From Verrucomicrobiales bacterium (GTDB lineage Bacteria; Verrucomicrobiota; Verrucomicrobiia; Limisphaerales; UBA11358), in contig JAQTQB010000011.1 of assembly GCA_028712475.1 (NCBI GenBank), positions 54,116-118,115 on the forward strand: DNA of 64,000 nt, written 5' to 3'. How positions within the stretch are numbered: position 1 is the first letter of the stretch; every line of letters begins with the position of its first letter. The notes under the pieces are model-generated. The model worked only from the letters and a program-made list of their open reading frames with translations, was not told the origin of the DNA and did not search any database. Positions 1 to 8,481 of this stretch are shown one piece after another. The translations under genes and the position numbers were made by a program.

Positions 1-2
1 CG

Positions 3-338
3 GCGGCGGCGCGCAAGATTCCGTTCCTCGCAGCGAGCTATCCGTTCAATGACCATGGCAAATCGCTCATCATGGAGGCGAAGGACGGCTTCGTGAAACT
101 GCTGGCGAATCCGAAGAACGGGGAAATTCTCGGCGGCGCGTGCGTCGGGCCGGTCGGCGGCGAACTCATCCATGAAATCGTCGCGGCGATGGCCAGGCGC
201 ATGACCGTTCACGAACTCGCGGCGATGCCGCATTATCATCCGACGCTCGCAGAAATCTGGACGTATCCGGCGGAGGAACTGGCGGAACAAATCCAGCCGG
301 CCAGCCCAGTCACTTCACTGAAACCAGTTTTATGGTGA
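3..338 (+). CDS. FAD/NAD(P)-dependent disulfide oxidoreductase, C-terminal part
   Basis: This is the end of a gene that starts before the window. The frame is open from base 3 to the TGA at 336-338, about 111 residues. The visible part matches the dimerisation domain of the dihydrolipoamide dehydrogenase/mercuric reductase family: a GEILGG segment, a helix ending in AAMARRMTVHEL, and the HPTLAE signature in AMPHYHPTLAEIW. In this family the His-Glu pair of that signature acts as the base for the partner subunit's active site. The cofactor and redox-active cysteines lie outside the window, so the substrate cannot be named. Its last 29 bases overlap the end of the convergent lipoprotein gene. 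Confidence 0.8.
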   Translation, partial: AAARKIPFLAASYPFNDHGKSLIMEAKDGFVKLLANPKNGEILGGACVGPVGGELIHEIVAAMARRMTVHELAAMPHYHPTLAEIWTYPAEELAEQIQPASPVTSLKPVLW

Positions 339-1317
339 TGGCCTGATTCATCTGGTTGGTCATGCTTTGCATCTGGCCGGCGGCATCCGGTTTGGCGCGC
401 GGATTCATGGGCATCTTGATGACCATTTTCATGTCTTGATTCATTCTGGTATCAATGGTTTTTCCGATTTCCGGATCGAACCAGGACACGCCCGACGTGT
501 TGCCGTCAAGGATGGACATGGACATCCCGGCTGGTTTTGAATTGGGATCGGGTTTGGTCGTGATGGTTCCCTGAAATTCCAGGCGCGCGCAGTTGCGTTT
601 CCCGTGCATCTGCCAGCTTTCAAAGGTGAAGGTGTAATTCATCACCATGGTGCCCATGGCTCCCATCGGAAATTCAATCTGAACCGGCCAGGTGTCGCCC
701 GGTTGCACCGCTTTGTGCGGCATAAAACGGTTCGCGCTCATCATCTGCTTAAAATAGCCCTCGTTAAACATGCTTTTGATGGGTGTGAGCGCATCTGCCT
801 GCCCGCCAGAAGTCAGCCGGTCCACCAGCGCATCCACACCTTCAATCCGATCAACCTCGTTGCTGGCATTCAGGAAAAACCGGATTTTGGAGCCGACGAT
901 TTTCCCAAAAATGGCGGCGACCGGATTCGTCTTGTCCGCCGATGATGATTTGGAGGAATCGTAATTCAGCAGGGTCTTGCCTCCCATCGTCGAGCCCATC
1001 CGGGCGTTGAGAAATTCCATCTCCACTTCATGGCCGCCGTCGGGAGATTCGCTCAACACGGTAAGCCCGTATTCCTGCCCCATGGTCATGTCCTGCTTCA
1101 CGGGCGCGGGCTGGCCGGGGATGGTGAACTCCATGTTTTGTTTCAGATCCATGTCCTGCACGACGCGTTCGCCCTTCGGCCATTTCAATTTCAACTCCAC
1201 CGGACCGCTGGGCGTCGTGAAGGTGGAGGGCTCGGCCAGCTTGCCGGATTTGTTGCAACCCACCCAAGCCAGGCTCAAGGCCAGCAAGGTGGCGACCGGG
1301 AGAAGGTTTTTATTCAT
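310..1317 (-). CDS. Putative lipoprotein, DUF6263-like
   Basis: The product is 335 aa if read from the ATG at 1317, which begins MNKNLLPVATLLALS and reaches a lipobox-like LAWVGC (Cys about residue 21). The frame is open further upstream, but that part has no signal-like sequence. The mature protein starts with Lys-rich strands (LKLKWPKGERVVQDMDLKQ), then alternating beta segments, and ends in a Met-rich stretch. This layout resembles the DUF6263 family of uncharacterised exported proteins; the assignment is from memory of the pattern and is tentative. It is probably anchored in an envelope membrane. It lies 58 bases after the sigma-factor-like gene on the same strand and may be co-transcribed with it. 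Confidence 0.6.
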   Translation of the reverse strand: MNKNLLPVATLLALSLAWVGCNKSGKLAEPSTFTTPSGPVELKLKWPKGERVVQDMDLKQNMEFTIPGQPAPVKQDMTMGQEYGLTVLSESPDGGHEVEMEFLNARMGSTMGGKTLLNYDSSKSSSADKTNPVAAIFGKIVGSKIRFFLNASNEVDRIEGVDALVDRLTSGGQADALTPIKSMFNEGYFKQMMSANRFMPHKAVQPGDTWPVQIEFPMGAMGTMVMNYTFTFESWQMHGKRNCARLEFQGTITTKPDPNSKPAGMSMSILDGNTSGVSWFDPEIGKTIDTRMNQDMKMVIKMPMNPRAKPDAAGQMQSMTNQMNQAITIKLVSVK

Positions 1318-1375
1318 GGTGGTTGTGGTGCCAATGCAACAGGAAATCAAGCCCCAGTTCAATGAATATGTGGAT

Positions 1376-2287
1376 TCATTTTTGTGCGGCCCTGCTTCGG
1401 GCAACCACCCGCCACTGGATAAACAGGGGAACAATCCAGATGAAATTCATCCAGACCCAGTGCCGGTTCATGGCCATGACGGACCGGAAAAACAGGTTTG
1501 GTTTGATGAATTGTTCGGCGAGGCTGTTGTTGGCCTGCGCGGCGCTGGCGATGCCGCCGAGGGCGAAGTCATGCGCGATGGCCACGCCGCCCACCGCTGC
1601 TTTCCAGGCAATCGCACAGCCGCCAATCGCCTGCCAGCCGATGACAACTCCGCCGAAGGCCAGAACACCCAGCGCCAGCCCGCCGAGCGGCATGATTCCC
1701 AAGGCCAGCCCACCGAACGGCAGCAGGCCGATGGTCAAACCGCCGATGCAGAATGGCGCGATGGCCACGCCGCCGAATGCGAACAGTCCGCCGACGGCGT
1801 AGTTCCCGACGGCAATCCAGGCAGTCACCGGTTTTCGTAAAACGTCAAAGCGGTCGCCAATGCGGATGTGGACAAGCGAGCGCCAGAGGATTGCCTGCTC
1901 TTCGTTGCTGATGGTCTGTTCGGCAGGCAGCGGTTCGGGCGAGCGCGATTCGGAAACATTTTCCAGCGGCTCGGCCTCACGGATGGGTTCGCGGCCTTCG
2001 CGGCGGAGAAAATTGTTGATGCGGTTGCGCGCGATGCCGCAGAGCCACGAGCGAAGCTTGTCGCGTTCGCGCAGATGCCCGAGATGTTTCCAGGCGGTGA
2101 TGAATGTTTCCTGCGCCAGATCCTCGCTCTGGCCAAGGCTGCCGGTGGCGCTGTAGGCCAGCGAGCAGACGAGCGATTGATAGCGGGAAACAATCTGGCT
2201 GAAGGCGTCGCGATTGCCTGCAAGGGTTCCGTTGACCAGTTCCGCGTCGTTGTTGACTGCGACCGACATAATGTTTGCTGTCATCAT
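1376..2287 (-). CDS. ECF sigma region 2 fused to a glycine-rich membrane domain; region 4 missing
   Basis: 303 aa. Residues about 14-98 are a normal ECF sigma region 2, with the core-binding SEDLAQETFITAWKHL and the -10 element helix KLRSWLCGIARNRINNFLR. Residues about 129-137 (NEEQAILWRSL) look like the start of region 4. The sequence then jumps straight into VHIRIGDRFDVLRKPV and a long repeat of hydrophobic segments spaced by GG (about 150-255), followed by a last membrane segment. Verrucomicrobial sigma factors of this type usually carry a complete region 4 before such a tail, so this copy seems to have an in-frame deletion at about base 1879. Without region 4 it should not recognise a -35 element. 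It could be decaying or have a changed role. ATG codons at 2287 and 2269 are both possible starts. Confidence 0.75.
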   Translation of the reverse strand: MMTANIMSVAVNNDAELVNGTLAGNRDAFSQIVSRYQSLVCSLAYSATGSLGQSEDLAQETFITAWKHLGHLRERDKLRSWLCGIARNRINNFLRREGREPIREAEPLENVSESRSPEPLPAEQTISNEEQAILWRSLVHIRIGDRFDVLRKPVTAWIAVGNYAVGGLFAFGGVAIAPFCIGGLTIGLLPFGGLALGIMPLGGLALGVLAFGGVVIGWQAIGGCAIAWKAAVGGVAIAHDFALGGIASAAQANNSLAEQFIKPNLFFRSVMAMNRHWVWMNFIWIVPLFIQWRVVARSRAAQK

Positions 2288-2390
2288 AACGTCGCATAAG
2301 TGGCTGAAAAGCGCGAAGAGGTGACAGGAAATTTAGGACAAATTTCAAAATGCCCGCCTAACCTTCAACGCCGGAGGCGCGGCTGGGGTT

Positions 2391-3836
2391 TCACGCAAGC
2401 GGCGCGACAAATTTTTCCGCCTTGCCCAGCAGGAGCCGGACGACTTCGGCGGCGGAGTAGGAATCGCGTCCCGGCTTCAGAAATCGCGCGATGTGCGCGG
2501 CTTCATTGCCGGCGGTGACGAGCGGCAGGCTCAATCCATTTTCCGAATTCATCTGGGCGAGGCCGATGGTTGCCATCAGCCCGTTGCAGACACATTCGCG
2601 TCCGATGGTTTCCTCCAGCGTGCCGCCTTTGCGGATAAAATCATCCACCGGCTCGGCGGGACAGCGATAGCCGGGCGTGCCGTCATCCTTGCGATAGGCG
2701 TGCCGGAGAAAGCCGAGATCGCAGCGGCGGTTCCGTGGCGCAGATGATCTGTCGTCCGACAACGTGCCGGGCAGTTGCACGACCTTGAACGGAAAACCGG
2801 TGGGCGACGCGAGCGGATCGGTGAACACGCGGAGCCTGCCTGCGCGGCTCAATTGAAAAACCTGCTGCTTGATGTCAGGGCGGATGCCGGATTCCTCGCA
2901 GAACGCAAATGCGGTGCCGACCTGGATGCCGGCGGCGCCGAGGCGCAAGGCTTCGGCGAGCTTGCCAGGACTGCCGTAGGAGCCGGCGAGCCAGAACGGC
3001 AATTCCAAGGCGCGGATTTTTTCAAGTTCCACCACGTCGCGTGTCCCGTAAACCGGTTCGCCCAGGGCGTTCAATTGGAGCGCGCCGCGTGGTGGCGCGT
3101 TGTGGCCGCCGGCGGTTTCGCCTTCGACAATAAACCCGTTGACCTGGCCGCTGGATTTACGCGCAAGCGTGATTGCCAGCGTGGCCGAGGCGACAATGCC
3201 AAGAAAATACGGACGCTTCAGCAACGGGGCGCTGCCGCCACAAAATGCCGCCGGGTCAAACGTGGAATGAATTTCTTCGCCGGCCAGTCCGCCTTCGATG
3301 TCCATTTTCAGCCCGACGGTTTCGCCGCGCGCCAGCCGGTCGAGCACGCCGGGGATGGCGCGCGGAATGCCCGCGCCCATCAGCACATAATCCACGCCCG
3401 CAAGCATCGCGCCGAAGATTGATGGCAGCGTGGGAAACTGGATCTTTTCCAGAAAGTTGATGCCAACCAAACCGCCGTGACCTTCCTTGGCCAAAAATAC
3501 TTCCACGAAATTGGCCGCGACGGTCAGCGCCACATAATCCGGGCCGGGATCCAGGCCGGGCAACGGCGTGAGTTTGAAAGGCGCGTTGGCGGGCTTGCCA
3601 CCGGGAATGAAATAGTCCGCGAGAATTTTGGCCGCGACGCCGGGCATGGGGAATTGTCCGAGCGCGCGGCGCATCTGGCCGTCGGCATCGCCGGTTTGCA
3701 GCCGCCGGACGAGAATCGTGGCGAGGGCGGTGCCGGAAACGACGCCGAGCTGGCCTGCCAGTGAAACCGCGCGGGCCAGACGCCAATCAGAGACGCCCGC
3801 GCCCATTCCGCCCTGGATGATTTGAGGATGTGACAT
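2391..3836 (-). CDS. Nitronate monooxygenase family protein
   Basis: 481 aa from the ATG at 3836, which begins MSHPQIIQGGMGAGVSDW; the upstream in-frame extension is not family-like. The fold is the FMN-binding TIM barrel of the 2-nitropropane dioxygenase/nitronate monooxygenase family. The N-terminal QGGMGAGVS loop, the GLKMDIEGGLAGEE segment, the glycine-rich VEGETAGGHNAPPRG phosphate-binding loop near the middle, and LAGSYGSPGKLAEALRLGAAGIQVGTAF support this. The family oxidises alkyl nitronates, but many members of this longer type have no known substrate. It probably acts in the cytoplasm. There is no evident operon partner. Confidence 0.8.
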   Translation of the reverse strand: MSHPQIIQGGMGAGVSDWRLARAVSLAGQLGVVSGTALATILVRRLQTGDADGQMRRALGQFPMPGVAAKILADYFIPGGKPANAPFKLTPLPGLDPGPDYVALTVAANFVEVFLAKEGHGGLVGINFLEKIQFPTLPSIFGAMLAGVDYVLMGAGIPRAIPGVLDRLARGETVGLKMDIEGGLAGEEIHSTFDPAAFCGGSAPLLKRPYFLGIVASATLAITLARKSSGQVNGFIVEGETAGGHNAPPRGALQLNALGEPVYGTRDVVELEKIRALELPFWLAGSYGSPGKLAEALRLGAAGIQVGTAFAFCEESGIRPDIKQQVFQLSRAGRLRVFTDPLASPTGFPFKVVQLPGTLSDDRSSAPRNRRCDLGFLRHAYRKDDGTPGYRCPAEPVDDFIRKGGTLEETIGRECVCNGLMATIGLAQMNSENGLSLPLVTAGNEAAHIARFLKPGRDSYSAAEVVRLLLGKAEKFVAPLA

Positions 3837-4013
3837 GATAAAATTGAGCTGAAAATTTCCGCCCGACAACCGGAGCGGCTGCGTTGAACACAGGATTTGC
3901 CAGACGGATGAACTCGAAGCTGCACCCAGCGGGGTTTCCAACGGAAACAATCGCAGTGTCACTTTAGCTTACGGACAGGGATTGACCGCCTGTATCTTGC
4001 CGAAGACCAACCA

Positions 4014-4316
4014 TTACTTGCCAAGTGAAAGTCTTTGCAGGATTTCCACCGGCTTGAAGCCGTGAAGCAGGACGGTTTTATGCCGCGAAGCGTGGCCACG
4101 CACCAATTCCACCTTGCCGCGCGGGCAATCCAGCTTCTCCGCCAGAAATTCAACGAGCGCCTGATTGGCGGCCGCATCCACGGGCGGCGCGGTGACTTTG
4201 ATTTTCAACTCATCGCCTAATGGAGCACAAATTTCATTTTTAGAAGCGCGCGGCTGGAGCTTCACGGAAAGCAAAGTGCCGCCGGACGTTTCGCGGAGAA
4301 AGGTCGCAGGCGGCAC
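4014..4316 (-). CDS. DUF167 (YggU-type) protein
   Basis: 100 aa, starting with GTG at 4316. It carries the DUF167 pattern: LLSVKLQPRASKNEI, then LKIKVTAPPVDAAANQALVEFLAE, then VELVRGHASRHKTVLL. The PPVDGxAN-like motif is the family hallmark (here PPVDAAAN). The function of the family is unknown; members are small cytosolic proteins. The aquaporin gene ends 42 bases upstream on the same strand, so the two may share a transcript. Confidence 0.85.
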   Translation of the reverse strand: MPPATFLRETSGGTLLSVKLQPRASKNEICAPLGDELKIKVTAPPVDAAANQALVEFLAEKLDCPRGKVELVRGHASRHKTVLLHGFKPVEILQRLSLGK

Positions 4317-4358
4317 GTTGTTAGAAAATTTGGCGACGGGGGCGTCGCCACCTCGAAA

Positions 4359-5003
<645 letters not shown>

Positions 5004-5088
5004 TCAAGGCGTCGTGAGATTAAACAAATCAAGCATCGCCTGCGAGCGCAAAAAAACATGCGATTGATCCGTCGTTTGTTGGGCGGAA

Positions 5089-5421
5089 TCAGTTGATGCC
5101 CAGCAGTTCGACCTCGAAAACCAACGTGGCATTGGGCGGGATCGCGCCGGGGTAGCCGTCGCGACCGTAGGCGAGTTCGGGCGGGATGGTCATCTTCACC
5201 TTGTCGCCGATCTTCATGGTGGCGACGCCGAGATCCCAGCCGGCGATAACTTGTCCGCCGCCAAGCACGAACGCGAACGGCTCGTCGCGATCCACGGAGC
5301 TGTCGAACTTTTTGCCGTCGGTGAACATGCCGGTGTAATGAACGGTCACGGTGTCGCCTTTTTTCGGGGCTGCGCCGCTGCCGGTGGTGAGTTTTTCAAT
5401 CTGCAATTCAGGTTTTGCCAT
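5089..5421 (-). CDS. FKBP-type peptidyl-prolyl cis-trans isomerase
   Basis: 110 aa single-domain FKBP. Visible hallmarks are [18 protein letters not shown], the [19 protein letters not shown] segment that contains the active-site Trp, the [17 protein letters not shown] loop, and the last strand [10 protein letters not shown]. The protein isomerises Xaa-Pro bonds. No signal peptide or extra domain is seen, so it is probably cytoplasmic. The length matches minimal FKBPs. Confidence 0.92.
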   Translation of the reverse strand: MAKPELQIEKLTTGSGAAPKKGDTVTVHYTGMFTDGKKFDSSVDRDEPFAFVLGGGQVIAGWDLGVATMKIGDKVKMTIPPELAYGRDGYPGAIPPNATLVFEVELLGIN

Positions 5422-5452
5422 GACGGATTGTCGTCACAAACCGGTGGGCGCG

Positions 5453-6607
5453 TCAATCCGGCGATGTTGCGGAATTATCTGATCCCGGCCCGCTGTCCGT
5501 CCGGCGTTCTACGGGTGCAAACATATGCCCGGCCAGGAGCGCACCGATGAGTGTTCCGACGATGTTGCACAGCAGATCGGTGCTGGAAGACGACCGGCCT
5601 GGCAGCCAGACCTGGATCAATTCGATCGAGAGGCTCACCACCGCGCCAACGGCCACCGCGAACAAGACGCTTTTGAGCGGATGTTCTTTCACCGTCATCC
5701 GCCGGAAACGAAAAACGCAGAAGCCGAACGGCACGAAGCCGAGGATGTTGATCACCACATCGTCCAGTTCAGCTCCGCCAAATTGGAAATCGTCCCACGG
5801 CGCTGACAGCACAATCTTGCGCAGCACTTCGTAACGCGGAGGAATGAATATCCGATGCCGGTTCGGAGATTTGTCCTCCGCCCACGACCCGTTCCGTTCG
5901 TCAAAAAGATAAAGCGCCGTCAAACCGGCCTCATTGGTCAGAGAACCCGCATGATTATTGGTCCAAGCCGCGTGATGTTGCGCCACCTCGGCGGCGGTGA
6001 GGGCACGGCTGAAGATTGCCAGCCCGAACAACTGCCCGGTCCACGGATGTTTCCCCTCGGCCGCATTCCCAAGGATCAATCGTCCGCCCAGACCGCAGGC
6101 CGGTGGCATCTGGCGGGGCATGTCCGCCATCTGGATTCCATCCGCGTAAAAGACCGTTCCCGAAGGGTCAGCAGTGACTGTGAGGAACCGCTCCTTTTGC
6201 ATCTGCAACATCCCTCTCCCGCCCACCTCGCGAAATCCCCGCTTGCTGCCGTCCTCCCGGGTGCGCAGCAACAATTCCGACTCCCACTGGCAAAGAACCA
6301 GATTTGAGGGCCGGTGCCCGTCGTCCATCGTGAGGATGTGGAACACGTTGTCATCCGGCTCCAGATCCGGTTTCACCCAAAGCTCCACCGAGAACGCCGC
6401 TGGTTGATCCGACAGACTCGTCATCGCAGGCACGGGCAACAACTCCAAATCGTAGGCGATCCCGTCAGGTTTGAAATGAAGTCCGTCACGATCCGGCAGC
6501 CAGCCGGCGTGGTTGACGGGACGAAAAGAAAACGGCCACAAGCCGACGATGAAAAGCCCCGCCGCCAGCGCGACGCAGACCCGCCCCATCGTCCGTCGAA
6601 GTAACAT
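5453..6607 (-). CDS. Membrane protein with LamG-like and VanZ-like domains
   Basis: 384 aa. An N-terminal hydrophobic helix (about residues 8-26) is followed by a concanavalin A-like/LamG segment (about 65-250) with strands such as FSVELWVKPDLEP and the WTGQLFGLAIFSRALTAAEV end typical of these jellyrolls. The C-terminal 110 residues hold three hydrophobic helices with the VanZ-family pattern VINILGFVPFGF and a later LIQVWLPGRSSSSTDLLCN. The LamG part should face the periplasm. VanZ-like domains have no settled function outside teicoplanin resistance. The ATG at 6607 is clear. Confidence 0.75.
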   Translation of the reverse strand: MLLRRTMGRVCVALAAGLFIVGLWPFSFRPVNHAGWLPDRDGLHFKPDGIAYDLELLPVPAMTSLSDQPAAFSVELWVKPDLEPDDNVFHILTMDDGHRPSNLVLCQWESELLLRTREDGSKRGFREVGGRGMLQMQKERFLTVTADPSGTVFYADGIQMADMPRQMPPACGLGGRLILGNAAEGKHPWTGQLFGLAIFSRALTAAEVAQHHAAWTNNHAGSLTNEAGLTALYLFDERNGSWAEDKSPNRHRIFIPPRYEVLRKIVLSAPWDDFQFGGAELDDVVINILGFVPFGFCVFRFRRMTVKEHPLKSVLFAVAVGAVVSLSIELIQVWLPGRSSSSTDLLCNIVGTLIGALLAGHMFAPVERRTDSGPGSDNSATSPD

Positions 6608-6665
6608 GGCTGATTGTCGTCACGAACCGGCCCGCCCGTCAATCCGGCGATGTCCGCCCGGCAAA

Positions 6666-6692
6666 ACAAAAAGCGCGGGCCGAAGCCCGCGC
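6666..6692 (-). terminator. Rho-independent terminator of the 6-phosphogluconate dehydrogenase gene
   Basis: Read on the minus strand, a perfect 8-bp GC stem (GCGCGGGC with GCCCGCGC) closed by a 4-base loop is followed by a run of Ts. It lies 67 bases beyond the stop codon at 6759 and before the LamG-VanZ gene. Confidence 0.8.
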
Positions 6693-6702
6693 CTTGAATC
6701 TT

Positions 6703-6756
6703 TTGTAGTGTCGAGCCTGTGGCTCGATTCTTCGGCGCACAGCGCCGACGCTACAA
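6703..6756. repeat. Composite palindromic element (two hairpins inside an outer stem)
   Basis: The 54-bp unit has outer arms TTGTAGTGTCG and CGACGCTACAA that pair at 10 of 11 positions. Inside are two perfect 7-bp hairpins (TCGAGCC/GGCTCGA and TCGGCGC/GCGCCGA), each with a 3-base loop. The whole can fold as a three-way junction. It abuts the stop codon at 6759. It looks like a dispersed palindromic repeat; I see no second copy in this window. Confidence 0.65.
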
Positions 6757-6758
6757 CC

Positions 6759-8231
6759 TTACACGTTGTAAGTGCTGCTGCTCGTCGTGCCGCCGCGACC
6801 GGTCCAGTTCGTGTGGAAGAATTCGCCGCGCGGTTTGTCCACGCGTTCGTAAGTGTGCGCGCCAAAGTAATCGCGCTGCGCCTGCAACAGATTCGCAGGC
6901 AGCACGGCGGAACGATACTGGTCGAAGAACGCCAGCGCCGTGCTGAACGCGGGAACGGGAATCCCCTTCTTTGCCGCCGTCGCAACGATGTTGCGCCAGC
7001 CTTTCTGCGAGCGCTTGATTTCGCCCCGGAAATAATCGTCAAGCAGCAGGTTCGTGAGCTTCGGATTATTGTCGTAGGCTTCCTTGATCTTGCCGAGGAA
7101 ACGCGAGCGGATGATGCAGCCGCCGCGCCACATCAGCGCGATGCCGCCGTAGTTCAGGTTCCATTTGTATTCCGCCGCCGCCGCGCGCATGAGCATGTAA
7201 CCCTGCGCGTAGCTGACGATTTTCGAGGCGTAAAGCGCGTCGCGGATGTCGGCAATGAACTTTTTTTTCTTTTCGGGATTCGCGGCGATGCTCGTGAGCG
7301 CCGGGCGCGGGCCTTTCAATTTGCGCGCGGCCTTCACGCGTTCTTCCTTCAACGCGGAGATGCAGCGGGAGAAAACCGCTTCGGCCATCAGCGTGATCGG
7401 AATGCCGAGGTCCTGCGAATTGATGACCGTCCACTTGCCGGTGCCCTTTTGTCCGGCGGTGTCGAGAATCTTGTCCACCAGCGGCAAACCGTCGGCGTCC
7501 TTGAACGCCAGAATGTCACGCGAGATTTCAATCAGGTAGGAATCCAGTTCGCCCGTGTTCCATTCGGCAAGGACGGTGTGCATCTCATCAGCGCTCATGC
7601 CGAGGCCGTGCTTCATGATGTTGTAGGCTTCGCAGATCAACTGCATGTCGCCGTATTCGATGCCGTTGTGAACCATCTTCACATAATGACCCGCGCCGCC
7701 TTCACCCACCCAGTCGCAGCAGGGAACATTGCCTTCCACTTTGGCGGAGACGCCCTGGAAAATTTCCTTCACGAACGGCCACGCGGCGGGCGAACCGCCG
7801 GGCATGATGCTCGGGCCTTTGCGCGCGCCTTCTTCGCCGCCGCTCACGCCAGTGCCGACATAGAGCAGCCCTTTGCTCTCGCAGTATTTCACGCGGCGGC
7901 TGGTGTCATCAAAAAGTGAATTGCCGCCGTCAATGATGATGTCGCCGGGCGAAAGATGCGGCACGAGCTGCTCGATGAATTCGTCCACGGGCTTGCCCGC
8001 CTTGACGAGCATCATCACGCGGCGCGGCGACTTGAGCTTGGAAACCATTTCTTCGATCGAATGTGCGCCCAGCACTTTCGTGCCCTTGGCTTCGTTCGCG
8101 AGGAACTGGTCCACCTTTTCCGTGGTGCGGTTGTAAGCGACGACGGTGAAGCCGTGGTCGTTCATGTTGAGGATGAGATTCTGGCCCATGACGGCCAGAC
8201 CGATGAGTGCAATGTCAGCTTGGGGTTCCAT
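6759..8231 (-). CDS. gnd: 6-phosphogluconate dehydrogenase, decarboxylating
   Basis: 490 aa from the ATG at 8231 (MEPQADIALIGLAVMGQNL), which starts right at the Rossmann strand; upstream in-frame codons are not conserved. It oxidises and decarboxylates 6-phosphogluconate to ribulose 5-phosphate in the oxidative pentose phosphate pathway. Visible features are the dinucleotide loop GLAVMGQNL, FTVVAYNRTTEKV, the substrate-binding GTGVSGGEEGARKGPSIMPG, the catalytic-lysine region HYVKMVHNGIEYGDMQLI, and the family tail with KGWRNIVATAAKKGIPVPA. The length is as usual for the long bacterial enzymes. It is divergent from the CRISPR locus. Confidence 0.97.
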   Translation of the reverse strand: MEPQADIALIGLAVMGQNLILNMNDHGFTVVAYNRTTEKVDQFLANEAKGTKVLGAHSIEEMVSKLKSPRRVMMLVKAGKPVDEFIEQLVPHLSPGDIIIDGGNSLFDDTSRRVKYCESKGLLYVGTGVSGGEEGARKGPSIMPGGSPAAWPFVKEIFQGVSAKVEGNVPCCDWVGEGGAGHYVKMVHNGIEYGDMQLICEAYNIMKHGLGMSADEMHTVLAEWNTGELDSYLIEISRDILAFKDADGLPLVDKILDTAGQKGTGKWTVINSQDLGIPITLMAEAVFSRCISALKEERVKAARKLKGPRPALTSIAANPEKKKKFIADIRDALYASKIVSYAQGYMLMRAAAAEYKWNLNYGGIALMWRGGCIIRSRFLGKIKEAYDNNPKLTNLLLDDYFRGEIKRSQKGWRNIVATAAKKGIPVPAFSTALAFFDQYRSAVLPANLLQAQRDYFGAHTYERVDKPRGEFFHTNWTGRGGTTSSSTYNV

Positions 8232-8330
8232 AATTAAACGTCCGGGCAGAATAACAACCGGGTGCGGCAGGGCGAGAAATTTTTCAGACGGCAGGCAAGA
8301 CAAGAAAGAGCCATCACTTGGATAAAAAGC

Positions 8331-8381
8331 AGCGCCGCCAAACTTTCGCGTGGCGGCGCTGGTTAAGAAACGCTTTTTAAC
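8331..8381. promoter_or_regulatory. Two tandem hairpins in the gnd-cas12b divergent region
   Basis: The first is a perfect 10-bp stem (AGCGCCGCCA with TGGCGGCGCT, 8331-8360, 10-base loop). On the minus strand it is followed by GCTTTTTATCC, so it could terminate minus-strand transcription. The second is an AT-rich stem, GTTAAGAA/TTTTTAAC with one G-T pair, at 8362-8381. No other gene is seen in the 246 bases between the start codons of gnd and cas12b, so these structures separate or control the two divergent units. Roles are inferred. Confidence 0.5.
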
Positions 8382-8453
8382 GCGGCGTGTCCGCACGTTT
8401 CTTCAAATATCGTCTGGCAATTGCAGGAGATACGCGCTAGAACTTTCCAACCC

Positions 8454-8481
8454 AAGGAGTTTCATGGGTCAAAAATTATGA
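8454..8481 (+). promoter_or_regulatory. Shine-Dalgarno site and 5-codon leader frame overlapping the cas12b start
   Basis: A strong AAGGAG lies at 8454-8459. It is well spaced (4 bases) for an ATG at 8464 but too far (18 bases) from the cas12b ATG at 8478. The ATG at 8464 opens a five-codon frame (MGQKL) whose TGA at 8479-8481 overlaps the cas12b ATG in the arrangement ATGA. Effector translation may therefore depend on termination and restart. Confidence 0.5.

Noticed and set aside
6513..7919. A 468-codon frame antisense to gnd
   Set aside because: gnd is complete and conserved; the opposite frame crosses the terminator and the palindromic unit.
8421..8477. TTG at 8421 as the cas12b start
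   Set aside because: The extra 19 residues do not look like a Cas12b N-terminus, and MNRIYQGKV at 8478 does.
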